A stretch of 64,000 bases of DNA, taken from NCBI RefSeq assembly GCF_030549615.1, contig NZ_CP130832.1, positions 3,658,001 to 3,722,000 on the forward strand. The letters run 5' to 3'. Shown piece by piece: positions 18,845 to 28,163 of this stretch (position 1 is its first letter; each line of letters starts with the position of its first letter). The DNA is from Stenotrophomonas sp. 610A2 (GTDB lineage: Bacteria; Pseudomonadota; Gammaproteobacteria; Xanthomonadales; Xanthomonadaceae). The position numbers were made by a program, and so were the translations under genes. The notes under the pieces are model-generated. The model searched no databases and was not told where the DNA came from. It saw only the letters and a program-made list of their open reading frames with translations.

Positions 18845-19937
18845 AGACATCCAGGGTCGCACGTTGCATGGCCTGCAACGTATAGGGAATCCGTCGCGGA
18901 AGCGACGGCGGACTCTGCAACAAGTGCAGCACGCTGTGCGTCAGCTGCTGCATGTCACCACGCGCGACGGCGCCGGACGGCTGCAGCTGGCTGAGCAACT
19001 CGCCTACCCCGCCATGATTCCAGCCCACCACCGGTCGACCCACCGACAGCGCCTCCAGCACGGTGCGGCCAAACGCTTCCGGTTTATCCGACAGCTGCAG
19101 CACCAGATCGCTGGCTCCATAGGCCTCGGCGATGCCGGTGGTGGGTTCGCCCAGCACCACCTGATCGGCCACGCCCAGGGTCTGCGCCAACTGCTCCAGC
19201 TCGCGCACATAAGCCTCGCGGCCAGGTTCACGTACGCCCGGCATCCACAGCACGGCCGCTTGGCCTTGCCGATGCAGCCCGGCCAGCAGATGCAGCGCAT
19301 GCGCATGGCCTTTGAGCCTGGTGCCGCGTCCGGGCAACAGCAGCAATGGCGCCGGCCCGGCGAGCGCTGGATGCAGCGCGGCCACCGCCAGACGCGGCCG
19401 ACGGTCGCTGCGCTCCACGCGCGGGAACTGGGCGACATCCACGCCGCGCGGTATCACCCGCAGCGTGGCCGGGTCGGTCTCCCGGTAATGTTCAAGCAGG
19501 TAGTCACGCACGGTCTGCGATACGCAGATCACCCGCTCGCCACTGGCCATGATGCCGCTGTAGCGACCGGGCGAGTTCAGCCCGTGCATGGTGGTCATCC
19601 AGTGCGGACGCTGGCCCGCGGGCATGCCGCGCAAGGCATACCAGCCCAGCCAGGCCGGCAAGCGTGAACGTGCGTGCACGATGTCGGCGCCGGTTTCGCT
19701 GAACAAGCGTCGCAGCGATGCCACATGGCGCAGGGTCAGCAGCGATTTACGCCCGATGTCCAGGGTCAGATGCTCGGCACCGCTGTCCAGCAGTGGCTGT
19801 AGCAGGCGCCCGCCAGCGGACACGACAATAGCCCGATGGCCCGCGGACACCAGTGCAGCGGCAATTTCCAGGGTCGAACGCTCGACGCCGCCGGAATGCA
19901 GCGCCGGTAGCAACTGCACCACCGTCAAACGGCGCAT
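18825..19937 (-). CDS. GT4-family glycosyltransferase
   Basis: A 370-residue GT-B glycosyltransferase. The N-terminal acceptor half starts VQLLPALHSGGVERSTLEIA, the typical GT4 motif with a GGVER loop; the C-terminal donor half has LLLLPGRGTRLKGHAHALHL and the nucleotide-sugar EX7E signature in KPEAFGRTVLEALSVGRPV. Substrates cannot be inferred. It starts 10 bp after the zinc-finger gene and overlaps the O-antigen-ligase-like gene, so the three are one operon. Sugar addition to LPS core or an attached glycan is likely from context. Confidence 0.88.
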   Translation of the reverse strand: MRRLTVVQLLPALHSGGVERSTLEIAAALVSAGHRAIVVSAGGRLLQPLLDSGAEHLTLDIGRKSLLTLRHVASLRRLFSETGADIVHARSRLPAWLGWYALRGMPAGQRPHWMTTMHGLNSPGRYSGIMASGERVICVSQTVRDYLLEHYRETDPATLRVIPRGVDVAQFPRVERSDRRPRLAVAALHPALAGPAPLLLLPGRGTRLKGHAHALHLLAGLHRQGQAAVLWMPGVREPGREAYVRELEQLAQTLGVADQVVLGEPTTGIAEAYGASDLVLQLSDKPEAFGRTVLEALSVGRPVVGWNHGGVGELLSQLQPSGAVARGDMQQLTHSVLHLLQSPPSLPRRIPYTLQAMQRATLDVYAELAG

Positions 19938-19947
19938 CGGTCAGCGA

Positions 19948-20145
19948 TCAGTCGGCCAGTACGAACACCGAACCGCAATACGGGCAGGCTGCCTCGCCAT
20001 TGGGTTCGTTCTCGATCGGCAGGTAAACCCGCGGGTGCGAGTTCCACAGCGCCATTTCCGGCGTCGGGCAGCTCAGCGGCAGGTCAGCGCGATGCACGGT
20101 GTAACGCTTCTCGGCGTTGGCGGGCGCGGTGGCGGTATGGCTCAT
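19948..20145 (-). CDS. Small zinc-finger domain protein (zf-CHCC type)
   Basis: A 65-residue protein from ATG 20145; the TTG at 20157 would add four residues. It ends HPRVYLPIENEPNGEAACPYCGSVFVL, the zf-CHCC pattern also found in the NDUFS6/complex I accessory subunit, with a plausible H-C-C metal site plus an upstream cysteine (LSCPTPEM). Function in bacteria is unknown. It heads the operon with the glycosyltransferase and ligase-like genes; proximity may reflect only shared transcription. Confidence 0.85.
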   Translation of the reverse strand: MSHTATAPANAEKRYTVHRADLPLSCPTPEMALWNSHPRVYLPIENEPNGEAACPYCGSVFVLAD

Positions 20146-20364
20146 GGCGTCATTCAAGGAAAAAAACAGGTCGGGCCAATTCTAACAGCGCCGGGCGGGT
20201 GCGGCCGCCAGCAGGCAGTCCGGAGCGGCAAAAAGACCGCCCCGCCCCGCCTGAACTGGGCAGCTCGGTGTACGGGCCAAGCCCGGACCAAGCAGACAAT
20301 CCCAACCGCCAGGGGCAACCCGGCGGCGCACAGGCATCCCCTGCCAACGTGCGGCAGCGGAAAC

Positions 20365-20382
20365 GGGGCGGCACGCCGCCCC
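20365..20382 (-). terminator. Possible weak terminator after the M16 peptidase gene
   Basis: GGGGCGG/CCGCCCC stem with a CACG loop, 10 bp downstream of the peptidase stop. No T-run on the minus strand. The rest of the 20158-20391 gap shows nothing recognisable. Confidence 0.35.
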
Positions 20383-20391
20383 ACCAGCGTC

Positions 20392-23148
20392 TTACTTGAA
20401 GTCGCCGGCAACAAACACGCTCAGCCGTTCCGGCTTGAGGTGCTTGCGGATGGCGGCATTGACCTGCTCCACCGTCAACGCCTGGTAGGCCGCATCGCGC
20501 TGCGCTTCAAACGCCATGTCGCGGCCGTAATACAGGTGATCGGTCAACAGACCAGCGATTGCACCGTCGACGGCGCGCGACTGCTCACGCGCCACCTTCT
20601 TCTCGGCCACCGCATCGCGCAGTTCCTGCGCGGTGATGCCATCGGCAACCAGGCGGGCCAGCTCCTCACGCAACGCCACTTCCAACTTGGCCATGTTCTC
20701 CGGCGCGGCGATGGCCTGGATGCTGATGCTGCCATTGTCATCGCGACCTTCGCGGCTCTCATCCGCGCTCAAACCGGCGCCCACGTTGTAACTCAGGCCG
20801 TCCTTCTGCCGGATACGATCGCCCAGCCGGGCCTTGAGCGGATCGCCGCCGAGGATGCCGATGGCGATGTTCAGTGCCGGGAAGTCCGTGTCGGTCAGGT
20901 TGATCGAGACGTTCTGCCGGGCCAGCAGCACAGCATTGGGCTTGTCCGGAGTAACGAAGCGCTCATGCATTGCCGCGACATCGCGGTAATGGGTGCTGAT
21001 CGGCGCATAGGCGTGCGGCGCCTTCCAGTCGGCGAACAAACGCTGCAGCTCGGCCTTCATCGCCACCGGATCGAAATCACCGACCACCGCGATCTCGCCG
21101 ACCGAACTGCCATAGAAGGCCTGGTGGAACGCACGGATGTCCTCAAGCTTGATCGCCTGCAGACGCGCCAAGGACTCGTCTATCGATTCCACGTGCAGCG
21201 GATGCCCCACCGGCCATGGATCGAAGTACTTGCTCAAGGCCATCGAGGCCAGGGTGCCAGGCTCCTTGCGCTGGAACTCCAGGCCGGTGATGGCCTGCAG
21301 ACGGAGCTGTTCAAACTGCTCCGCGGGGAACGCCGGATGACGCAGCACATCGGCGGCCAACCGCAGCGCGTCGAGCAAGGTATCGCGCTTGCCGTTGAGC
21401 CTGATGCCCGCCCCCTGCACACCGCCGCTTACCTGCGCCTGGGTATTGAGCGCATCGAAGCGCGCGGCGATCTGCCCGCGGTCCATGCGCTGGCTGCCCA
21501 TCATCAGCATCGGCCCTACCCAGCTGCCGGCATAACTACGCCCGGTGATGGACTGCTCATCCGCGAACCGGAAGCTGGCATCGAATGTCACGGTCTGCCC
21601 GCGATTGCGCTTTGGCAGCAGCGACACGCGTAGCCCGTCGCCAATGACGAAGCTCTCGGTACGCGCCGCGATGTTGTCCAGGCTGGGCTCGAAGGCCTCG
21701 CCTGCGGCAATCGCGGCGCGCCCTTTGTAACCATCCACCAGGCTTGCCACCGCTGGCGCGGCAGGAATCAGCGCCCGGTCCGGGGTAGCGGTCGGCACAA
21801 AGCGGCCGATGGTGCGGTTCTGCGGCTTCAGGTACGCCGCGGCCACGCGATTGACGTCGTTCGCAGTGACGCCGTCGATGGCATCACGCTGCACGAACAA
21901 CAGGCGCCAGTCGCCTGCCGCCTGGTACTCGGACAAGGCCATCGCCATCGCGTTGACGTCGCTGGCGCGCTTTTCGATTGCATTGCCGATGCGCTGCTTG
22001 GCGGCATCGACTTCTGCGTCGGTGACCGGTGTCGCCGCGATGGCTTCAGCCTGCTTCAGCAGTTCGGCCTCGGCCTTGCCAGCGTCACCGCCCTTGGGCA
22101 AGGCCGAAACCAGGGTGAACAAGCCCGGATCACGCAAGGTCTCGCCACTGGCGCCGGCGAATGCCGCCAGCCTGGTTTCCTGCAACGCCTTGTACAGGCG
22201 CCCATTCGGGTTATCGCCAAGCACATTGCCCAATACCGTCAATGCCGCGCTGTCTGCCTGCGCAAGCGCGGGCACGTGATAACTGGCAGCAACCAGTGAC
22301 AGCTCGCTGCTGCGACGCACGGTGACTTCACGCTCGCCATCCTGCACCGGCTCCACCGTATGGAACTTCGGCAAGGTGCGGGTCGGCTTTTTCAGCGGTG
22401 CGAAGTGGGTGGCGATGCGTGCCAGCACCTGCGCGCTGTCGATGCGACCGGCAACAATCAACAAGGCGTTGTCCGGCTGGTACCAGGTGCGATAGAAGGC
22501 CTGCAGGTTCTCGATCGGCACGTTCTCCACGTCCGAGCGCGCGCCAATCGGCATGTTGGCGTAGTTGTGCCAGTCAAACGCGACCGAGCGCATGCGCTTC
22601 ATCAGGACGCCGACCGGATTGTTGTCGCCGGCTTCCATCTCGTTGCGGACAACCGTCATCTCGCTGTCCAGATCGGCCTTGGCCACCTTGGAATTGACCA
22701 TGCGGTCGGCCTCCAGGCCCAACAACCAGTCCAGGGTGGCGTCATTGGCCGGGAACGAGGCGAAGTAGTTGGTGCGGTCCAGCGAAGTTGTCGCGTTCTT
22801 GTCGACCCCGCGCTGCTGCATTTCACCAGGGATATCGGGGTGCTTCGGCGTTCCCTTGAACATCAGGTGTTCAAGCAGGTGGGCCATGCCGGTTTCGCCA
22901 TAGTTCTCATGCAGCGATCCCACACCGTAAACCAGATTGACGGTCACAGTCGGCTTGCTGGCGTCAGCGAACAGCAGTACCCGCAGGCCATTCTGCAAGC
23001 GGTACTCGCAGACACCCTCAACGCAGGGACCTGCCTGCACATTCGCCGGCAGCGCAGCGGCACTGGCCTGTTTTGCCTGTGCCGTCGGCGCCAGCGTCAG
23101 CGAAAGCGCTAGCGCTAGCGCCCAGGCGCAACACGAAAGCTTCATCAT
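20392..23148 (-). CDS. M16-family zinc metallopeptidase, secreted
   Basis: A 918-residue two-lobed insulinase/pitrilysin-type peptidase. A signal peptide (residues 1-25, ending PTAQA) sends it to the periplasm. The N-terminal lobe has the inverted zinc motif HLLEH at 90-94 with the third ligand in VRNEME near 169-171; the second lobe (from ~480) has M16_C folds and lacks the motif, as is normal. GAGGA lies 10 nt before the tandem ATG-ATG start. It sits downstream of the HlyD-type adaptor gene in the same direction, 194 bp apart. Substrate unknown: general periplasmic peptide degradation or maturation of an exported peptide are both possible. Confidence 0.9.
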   Translation of the reverse strand: MMKLSCCAWALALALSLTLAPTAQAKQASAAALPANVQAGPCVEGVCEYRLQNGLRVLLFADASKPTVTVNLVYGVGSLHENYGETGMAHLLEHLMFKGTPKHPDIPGEMQQRGVDKNATTSLDRTNYFASFPANDATLDWLLGLEADRMVNSKVAKADLDSEMTVVRNEMEAGDNNPVGVLMKRMRSVAFDWHNYANMPIGARSDVENVPIENLQAFYRTWYQPDNALLIVAGRIDSAQVLARIATHFAPLKKPTRTLPKFHTVEPVQDGEREVTVRRSSELSLVAASYHVPALAQADSAALTVLGNVLGDNPNGRLYKALQETRLAAFAGASGETLRDPGLFTLVSALPKGGDAGKAEAELLKQAEAIAATPVTDAEVDAAKQRIGNAIEKRASDVNAMAMALSEYQAAGDWRLLFVQRDAIDGVTANDVNRVAAAYLKPQNRTIGRFVPTATPDRALIPAAPAVASLVDGYKGRAAIAAGEAFEPSLDNIAARTESFVIGDGLRVSLLPKRNRGQTVTFDASFRFADEQSITGRSYAGSWVGPMLMMGSQRMDRGQIAARFDALNTQAQVSGGVQGAGIRLNGKRDTLLDALRLAADVLRHPAFPAEQFEQLRLQAITGLEFQRKEPGTLASMALSKYFDPWPVGHPLHVESIDESLARLQAIKLEDIRAFHQAFYGSSVGEIAVVGDFDPVAMKAELQRLFADWKAPHAYAPISTHYRDVAAMHERFVTPDKPNAVLLARQNVSINLTDTDFPALNIAIGILGGDPLKARLGDRIRQKDGLSYNVGAGLSADESREGRDDNGSISIQAIAAPENMAKLEVALREELARLVADGITAQELRDAVAEKKVAREQSRAVDGAIAGLLTDHLYYGRDMAFEAQRDAAYQALTVEQVNAAIRKHLKPERLSVFVAGDFK

Positions 23149-23342
23149 CGGAATCCAGTCCTCGCTAATTTGCGATCAGCCCATCAATCAGTGTCTGTGG
23201 CATTCCCCGGATCGCAACCGGTGAAGCACGGCAACAATGCCCATCATCGCAAAAGCTGAAGATGCCGTGGTGCCATAGCAGCGCACCAAGTGCGCGGACA
23301 CATCCAATCGCCTGCATCCGCATCGCATGCGCGCGGCAGCAC

Positions 23343-24602
23343 TCAGCGCCCTCCCAGCCAGCCACCGAAGGAATACATCGGTTGCAGCAGGCGATCGCTC
23401 AGCGGCTCGCGCTCGCCGCTGAGCTGCGCGTCCAGCAACATCCCGGGCTTGAGCGGCTCCAACCTGCCGTGCGCCACGATGGCCTGATTGGCCAGCTCCA
23501 CGGTCACCCGATAGAAGGCTTCCTTCACCGCCGGCACTCCCGGCCCGAAGCTGGCCTCCTCACTGTCCACCGCGGTGCGGCTGATGCGCGCGATGGTGCC
23601 GCGTTGCATCCCGAACTTCTGATGCGGAAATGCCTGGTAACGCAGAACAACGCGATCACCGGGCGCCATCGCCCCGATCGCCCGCCCCGGCACCATCAAC
23701 TCCGCCTGCAGCCTGCCATCGCCGGGCAGAACACTGAGCAACGGCTGACCCAGATGTACCGATTGCCCCGGCTTCACCATCTGCGCCACCACCACACCAT
23801 CCACCGGCGCCTTCACCAGCAAGGCCGCGTTGGCTTCATTCTCGACCTGCTGCAAGCGCAGTTGCGCCAGATGCCCAGCATAGGTGGCATCGTTCGCCTT
23901 GCGCCGGCCCGGCAGCTCCAGCGCAGCCTGCTTGAGCTGCGCAATCAGGCGTTGCGTTGCAGCCTGCTGCCGACGCAACGATTGCAACTGCACGCTGTAG
24001 TCCAACAGCAAGGCTTCCTGCTGCTCGGCAGCCACCAGACCGGCAGTAGTTGCCGCGTCAGAGCTTCTACGACGCGCCAGCACATCGCCCGCCATCCGGA
24101 TCTGCTCGCGCCGCGCAGCTATCTCCAGCTCAATGAGCCTGGCCTCGGCCCGTGCCGCATGCATCTGCTCGTTCAAACCGGCTGCCTGCACAGCCAGTTG
24201 TTCCTTGAAGGCATCACGGGCCAACTCGATGCTGTCTTCCTTCTGCCGCAGACCAAGCTCCAGGGCGAGACTGGCATCGCCCAGCTCGGGGAGCGTGCGT
24301 TGCACCGCCACCAAAGCCAACGCCTCCCCCGCCACGACACGTTTGCCATCATCTGCGTCCAGCCAACGCACCACGCCGGTGACCGGAGCCAATACGGTCG
24401 CCATCCCCTGCACCGGCACCAGACGGCCAGCAACAAAGGTAGCCTCGCTGTCGTTGCGGACCGCGAGAGCAATCAACGAAACCACTATCAACGAGAATGT
24501 ACCCACGAAGTATGCATACAGTTTCGCAGGCCGCTTGTATTCCATCCACCACCAGCGACGAACGGCAACGCGCAGCTCTTCATTCGTTTCGGTTTGCGAC
24601 AC
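23343..24602 (-). CDS. HlyD/CvaA-type secretion adaptor (orphan)
   Basis: A 419-residue type I secretion periplasmic adaptor. One N-terminal membrane helix (LYAYFVGTFSLIVVSLIALAV, ~28-48) is followed by a lipoyl half (VLAPVTGVVRWLDADDGKRV), long coiled coil (120-250) and second lipoyl half (LLVKAPVDGVVVAQMVKPGQ). The C-terminus GEREPLSDRLLQPMYSFGG matches the class seen in bacteriocin/peptide exporters such as CvaA and RaxA (R-PL-DWL-EP-Y pattern). Such adaptors normally sit beside a peptidase-containing ABC transporter; none is present here. Start is GTG 24602 because an in-frame stop lies just upstream; ATG 24545 would cut the cytoplasmic tail. Family confident, cargo unknown. Confidence 0.82.
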   Translation of the reverse strand: MSQTETNEELRVAVRRWWWMEYKRPAKLYAYFVGTFSLIVVSLIALAVRNDSEATFVAGRLVPVQGMATVLAPVTGVVRWLDADDGKRVVAGEALALVAVQRTLPELGDASLALELGLRQKEDSIELARDAFKEQLAVQAAGLNEQMHAARAEARLIELEIAARREQIRMAGDVLARRRSSDAATTAGLVAAEQQEALLLDYSVQLQSLRRQQAATQRLIAQLKQAALELPGRRKANDATYAGHLAQLRLQQVENEANAALLVKAPVDGVVVAQMVKPGQSVHLGQPLLSVLPGDGRLQAELMVPGRAIGAMAPGDRVVLRYQAFPHQKFGMQRGTIARISRTAVDSEEASFGPGVPAVKEAFYRVTVELANQAIVAHGRLEPLKPGMLLDAQLSGEREPLSDRLLQPMYSFGGWLGGR

Positions 24603-24749
24603 GCATGCACCATTGCTTCAACGCTTAAGAAAAAAACTCATCAATCAGTAAGTTTTCTACCGACAAATTTCCATCAAGATTCCTCCCAACGGGCGCAGCC
24701 TATCGGCATCAGCTGCGACAGCGCGCATATGCAAGTTACATTGGCAAAA

Positions 24750-24811
24750 GTCGTCAATATCGATGACGACTCTCGCCTCGATAATCCACGGGCGTAATGA
24801 ACATTGACAAT
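24750..24811. promoter_or_regulatory. Palindromic operator candidates between the adaptor and XRE genes
   Basis: In the AT-richer 24603-24891 gap, GTCGTCA/TGACGAC with a 7-nt spacer forms a 21-bp inverted repeat (24750-24770). Read leftwards it contains TTGACG, a good -35 for the adaptor gene. CATTG-A-CAATG follows at 24801-24811 and contains TTGACA, a consensus -35 for the rightward XRE gene, though no good -10 is seen at the usual distance. Regulation by the XRE protein is inferred from this layout. Confidence 0.45.
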
Positions 24812-24891
24812 GAGTCTTTGCCGACTGCGCAAGCTCGCAATGGCTTAGGCTTTTAGTCGGCTCTCATGGTCAACGCTCGAGGAGAAAGTTT

Positions 24892-25257
24892 ATGCACGAC
24901 CATCTGGGAATCCGCATCCGTAAAGCACGGAGAAAGATGAAGATGACGCAGGCGGAGTTGGCCAGCCAACTGAAAGTAAGCCGCAGCGCAGTGGGAAACT
25001 GGGAAAGTCCAACCGGCATATCGCCCAGCACGATGCGGTTGATCACCATCGCGCTGGTTACCGATGTTTCGTTCGAATGGTTGGCGACAGGACGCGGGGA
25101 GCTTGATGCCGTTTCCGCGGCATTACCGGGCGAGAACGCGGAGGTCGTTGATGATCCATCGGAACGCAGGCTGTTGATCGCCTACCGCTGCTGCCGCGCC
25201 GCCACACGGAAGCTGGTATTGCAGATCGTGGAGGCACAGAAAGTCCCACACCTCTGA
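24892..25257 (+). CDS. XRE-family transcriptional regulator
   Basis: A 121-residue protein with an N-terminal HTH_3 domain (about 6-62: GIRIRKARRKMKMTQAELA, SRSAVGNWE) and a short C-terminal tail ending in a helix RKLVLQIVEAQKVPHL. A clear ribosome site GGAGAAAG lies 6 nt before ATG 24892. It is divergent from the HlyD-type adaptor gene and the palindromes lie between them, so it most likely controls itself and the adaptor. Resembles phage-repressor-like regulators of small accessory loci. Confidence 0.88.
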   Translation: MHDHLGIRIRKARRKMKMTQAELASQLKVSRSAVGNWESPTGISPSTMRLITIALVTDVSFEWLATGRGELDAVSAALPGENAEVVDDPSERRLLIAYRCCRAATRKLVLQIVEAQKVPHL

Positions 25258-25308
25258 TCAGAGGCGGCGACCGATAACCACATCGGCGCCGCCCGCGCAT
25301 CGCCTTTT

Positions 25309-25528
25309 GTAGGAGCGGCGTGAGCCGCGAAGCTGGCACTGCTGAAATTCCAGCTGGACGTGCAATCTGATGATCCATCTGCTTCGCGGCTTACGCCGCT
25401 CCTACAAAGCCGGGCTGCAGCTTTCAATTGTGGGAGCGGCGTTAGCCGCGAGGCTGGCTATGCCGAAACTCTGGAAAACCGTGCCATCTGATGATCCACC
25501 TGTTTCGCGGCTGACGCCGCTCCCACAA
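25309..25528. repeat. Two REP pairs (four GGAGCGGCG-type units)
   Basis: Units at about 25309-25337 and 25381-25407 (inverted to each other), then 25429-25455 and 25501-25528 (inverted again), with small variations (GTGAGCC, TTAGCC, CTGACGCC). They fill the 379-bp convergent gap between the XRE gene and maeB together with the maeB terminator; nothing else is visible there. Confidence 0.85.
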
Positions 25529-25584
25529 GATTCCTGGCATCCGCGCAGGCGAAATACCGCCAAAACCACCAACTGACCCCACAC

Positions 25585-25617
25585 AAAGCAAAGCCGGCAC
25601 AAGGCCGGCTCTGCTTT
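25585..25617 (-). terminator. Terminator after maeB
   Basis: Long hairpin with stem AAAGCA-A-AGCCGGC pairing with GCCGGCT-C-TGCTTT around ACAAG. It lies 20 bp past the maeB stop and is nearly symmetric, so it may work from both sides. Confidence 0.75.
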
Positions 25618-25636
25618 GACACATGCGGACTGGCTA

Positions 25637-27928
25637 TCAACCCGCGCGGTCGGCTTCCATCTGCTTGCGGATCTGCGCATCGACCGCGGCAATCGCGGTC
25701 ATGTTCAGCACGCGACGCGAGCTGGCACTGCTGGTCAGGATATGCACCGGCTTGGTCATGCCCATCAGGATCGGACCAATCGCCACTCCGTTGGTGAATA
25801 CACGCACCAGGTTGTAGGCGATGTTGGCCGCTTCCAGGTTGGGCAGCACGAACAGGTTGGCACGGCCCTTCAGCGTGCTGTTCGGCAGCAGCTTCTCGCG
25901 CAGCGCTTCGTCCCAGGCGGTATCGCCCTGCATTTCGCCGTCCACGTTCAAACGCGGGTTGCGCTTGAGCAGCGCCGCACGCACCTGGCGCATCTTCAAC
26001 GCGTCCTTGGAATCGTGGCTGCCGAAGTTGGAATGCGACAGCAGCGCGATCTTCGGCTCGATGCCGAACAGCTTCATGCGATACGCGGCCTGCAAGGTCG
26101 ATTCGACGATCTGCTCGACGGTCGGGTCTTCCTGCACGTGCGTGTCGACGAAGAAGAACACGCCCTGGTTGTTGATCACGCCAGTCATCGCCGAGGTCGA
26201 GCTGACCTTGGATTCCAGCGGAATCACACTGCGTACGTAGCCGAGCTTCTTGTGGAAGCGCCCGACCAGGCCCGACAGCATCGCATCGGCCTCACCACGG
26301 GCAACCATCACCGCCGCGATCAGGGTCGGGCGCGAACGCATCAGGTTCTTGGCAGCCGCCACGGTGACGCCCTTGCGGCCTGTCATCTCATGGTAGTACT
26401 GCCAGTAGTCGTTGAAGCGCGGGTCGTCGTTGATGTTGGTGATTTCGAAATCGACACCGGCGCGCATGCGCAGGCCCAGCCGCTCGATGCGGGCTTCGAT
26501 CACGTCCGGGCGGCCGATCAGGATCGGGAAGGCCACGCCTTCGTCGATCACGTTCTGCACCGCCTGCAGTACCACTTCCTCTTCGCCCTCGGCGTAGACC
26601 ACGCGCTGCTTGTCGGCACGGGCACGGTCGTAGACCGGCTTCATGAACAAGCTGGTGCGGTAGACGAACTGCGCCAGCTTGTCGCGGTAGGCAGCCATGT
26701 CGGCGATCGGGCGGGTAGCAACACCCGAATCCATCGCGGCCTGGGCCACGGCGGAGGACAGCTCCACCAGCAGGCGGCGGTCGAACGGACGCGGGATCAC
26801 ATAGTCGCGGCCGAAGCTGGGCACGTCACCGCCGTAGGCGGCGCCAAGGTCCGAGGCTTCCTTGCGGGCCAGCGCGGCAATCGCGCGCACGCAGGCGACC
26901 TTCATTTCTTCGTTGATGGTGGTCGCGCCCACGTCCAGCGCACCGCGGAACAGGTAGGGGAAGCACAGCGCGTTGTTGACCTGGTTCGGGTAATCCGAAC
27001 GGCCGGTGCCCATGATCACGTCCGAACGCACCGAATTGGCGTCTTCCGGCAGAATTTCCGGGTAGGGGTTGGCCAGGGCGAAGATCACCGGGTCACGCGC
27101 CATGCTGGCGACCATGTCCTTGGTGAGGATGCCGCCGGCCGACAGGCCCAGGAAGATATCGGCGCCGTCGACGATCTCGGCCAGCGTGCGCTTGTCGGTG
27201 TCGCGGGCGTAGCGCGCCTTTTCCGGGTCCAGGTCGGTACGGCCGGTGTGGATCACGCCGTCGCGGTCATAGGCCAGGATGTTTTCCGGCTTCAAACCCA
27301 GCGAAACCAGCATGTTGACGCAGGAAATACCCGCCGCGCCCATGCCGGTGGTGGCCAGCTTGACCTCTTCGATCTTCTTGCCGGTGATGCACATGGCGTT
27401 GAGCACGGCCGCGCCGACGATGATCGCGGTGCCGTGCTGGTCGTCATGGAACACCGGGATGTTCATCCGCTCGCGCAGCTTGCGCTCGACGATGAAGCAC
27501 TCCGGCGCCTTGATGTCTTCCAGGTTGATGCCGCCGAAGGTCGGCTCCAGCGAGGCAATGATCTCGACCAGCTTGTCCGGGTCGTTTTCATTGACTTCGA
27601 TATCGAACACATCGATGCCGGCGAACTTCTGGAACAGCACGCCCTTGCCTTCCATCACCGGCTTGCCGGCGAGCGGGCCGATGTTGCCCAGGCCCAGCAC
27701 CGCGGTGCCGTTGGTGATGACGCCGACCAGATTGCCGCGGGCGGTCATCTCGCTGGCCATGGCCGGGTCAGCCATGATCGCTTCGCAGGCATGCGCCACA
27801 CCCGGCGAGTACGCCAGCGACAGATCACGCTGGGTCAACATGGGCTTGGTAGCCACCACCTTGATCTTGCCTGGCGGCGACATACGGTGATATTCGAGGG
27901 CTGCCTGCTTGAAATCTTCGTTGGACAT
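25637..27928 (-). CDS. maeB: NADP-dependent malic enzyme (MaeB type)
   Basis: Oxidative decarboxylation of malate to pyruvate with NADPH. The protein is 763 residues from ATG 27928, matching the large bacterial form: an N-terminal malic enzyme part (1-430, with [38 protein letters not shown] and the Rossmann GMGAAGISC) fused to a phosphotransacetylase-like C-terminal domain (430-763) thought to sense acetyl-CoA. A TTG at 27952 could extend it by eight residues. It sits beside dctA, so the two together import C4-dicarboxylates and feed them to pyruvate. Confidence 0.95.
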   Translation of the reverse strand: MSNEDFKQAALEYHRMSPPGKIKVVATKPMLTQRDLSLAYSPGVAHACEAIMADPAMASEMTARGNLVGVITNGTAVLGLGNIGPLAGKPVMEGKGVLFQKFAGIDVFDIEVNENDPDKLVEIIASLEPTFGGINLEDIKAPECFIVERKLRERMNIPVFHDDQHGTAIIVGAAVLNAMCITGKKIEEVKLATTGMGAAGISCVNMLVSLGLKPENILAYDRDGVIHTGRTDLDPEKARYARDTDKRTLAEIVDGADIFLGLSAGGILTKDMVASMARDPVIFALANPYPEILPEDANSVRSDVIMGTGRSDYPNQVNNALCFPYLFRGALDVGATTINEEMKVACVRAIAALARKEASDLGAAYGGDVPSFGRDYVIPRPFDRRLLVELSSAVAQAAMDSGVATRPIADMAAYRDKLAQFVYRTSLFMKPVYDRARADKQRVVYAEGEEEVVLQAVQNVIDEGVAFPILIGRPDVIEARIERLGLRMRAGVDFEITNINDDPRFNDYWQYYHEMTGRKGVTVAAAKNLMRSRPTLIAAVMVARGEADAMLSGLVGRFHKKLGYVRSVIPLESKVSSTSAMTGVINNQGVFFFVDTHVQEDPTVEQIVESTLQAAYRMKLFGIEPKIALLSHSNFGSHDSKDALKMRQVRAALLKRNPRLNVDGEMQGDTAWDEALREKLLPNSTLKGRANLFVLPNLEAANIAYNLVRVFTNGVAIGPILMGMTKPVHILTSSASSRRVLNMTAIAAVDAQIRKQMEADRAG

Positions 27929-28094
27929 CGAGTTGTGGGCGCTAATGGGCAAGAAGGACAGTGGATGATAACGCCGTTAAGGCGGCTGGACCTGTCGCTA
28001 TGCTGTCGTATTCATGCTGCAACCGCACAATTCCGGGCATTCCACACCACTGCGTGCGCGCCAGTTTCAGCCCTGAGCATGACAAGCCCGGGAC

Positions 28095-28138
28095 GGAAAA
28101 AAAGACGCGGGGCCGCCTGCTCGGTGGCCGGCCCCGCG
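28095..28138 (-). terminator. Rho-independent terminator after dctA
   Basis: Nine-base-pair stem CGCGGGGCC/GGCCCCGCG with a 15-nt loop. On the minus strand it is followed by TCTTTTTTTCC. It begins 26 bp past the dctA stop. Confidence 0.9.
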
Positions 28139-28163
28139 CAAAAAACGCACACACAGGTAAACC

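Noticed and set aside
24640..24690. Five-codon leader MEICR with a strong GGGAGGA site upstream of the HlyD-type gene (minus strand)
   Set aside because: Too short to judge and no attenuator-like hairpins follow it.
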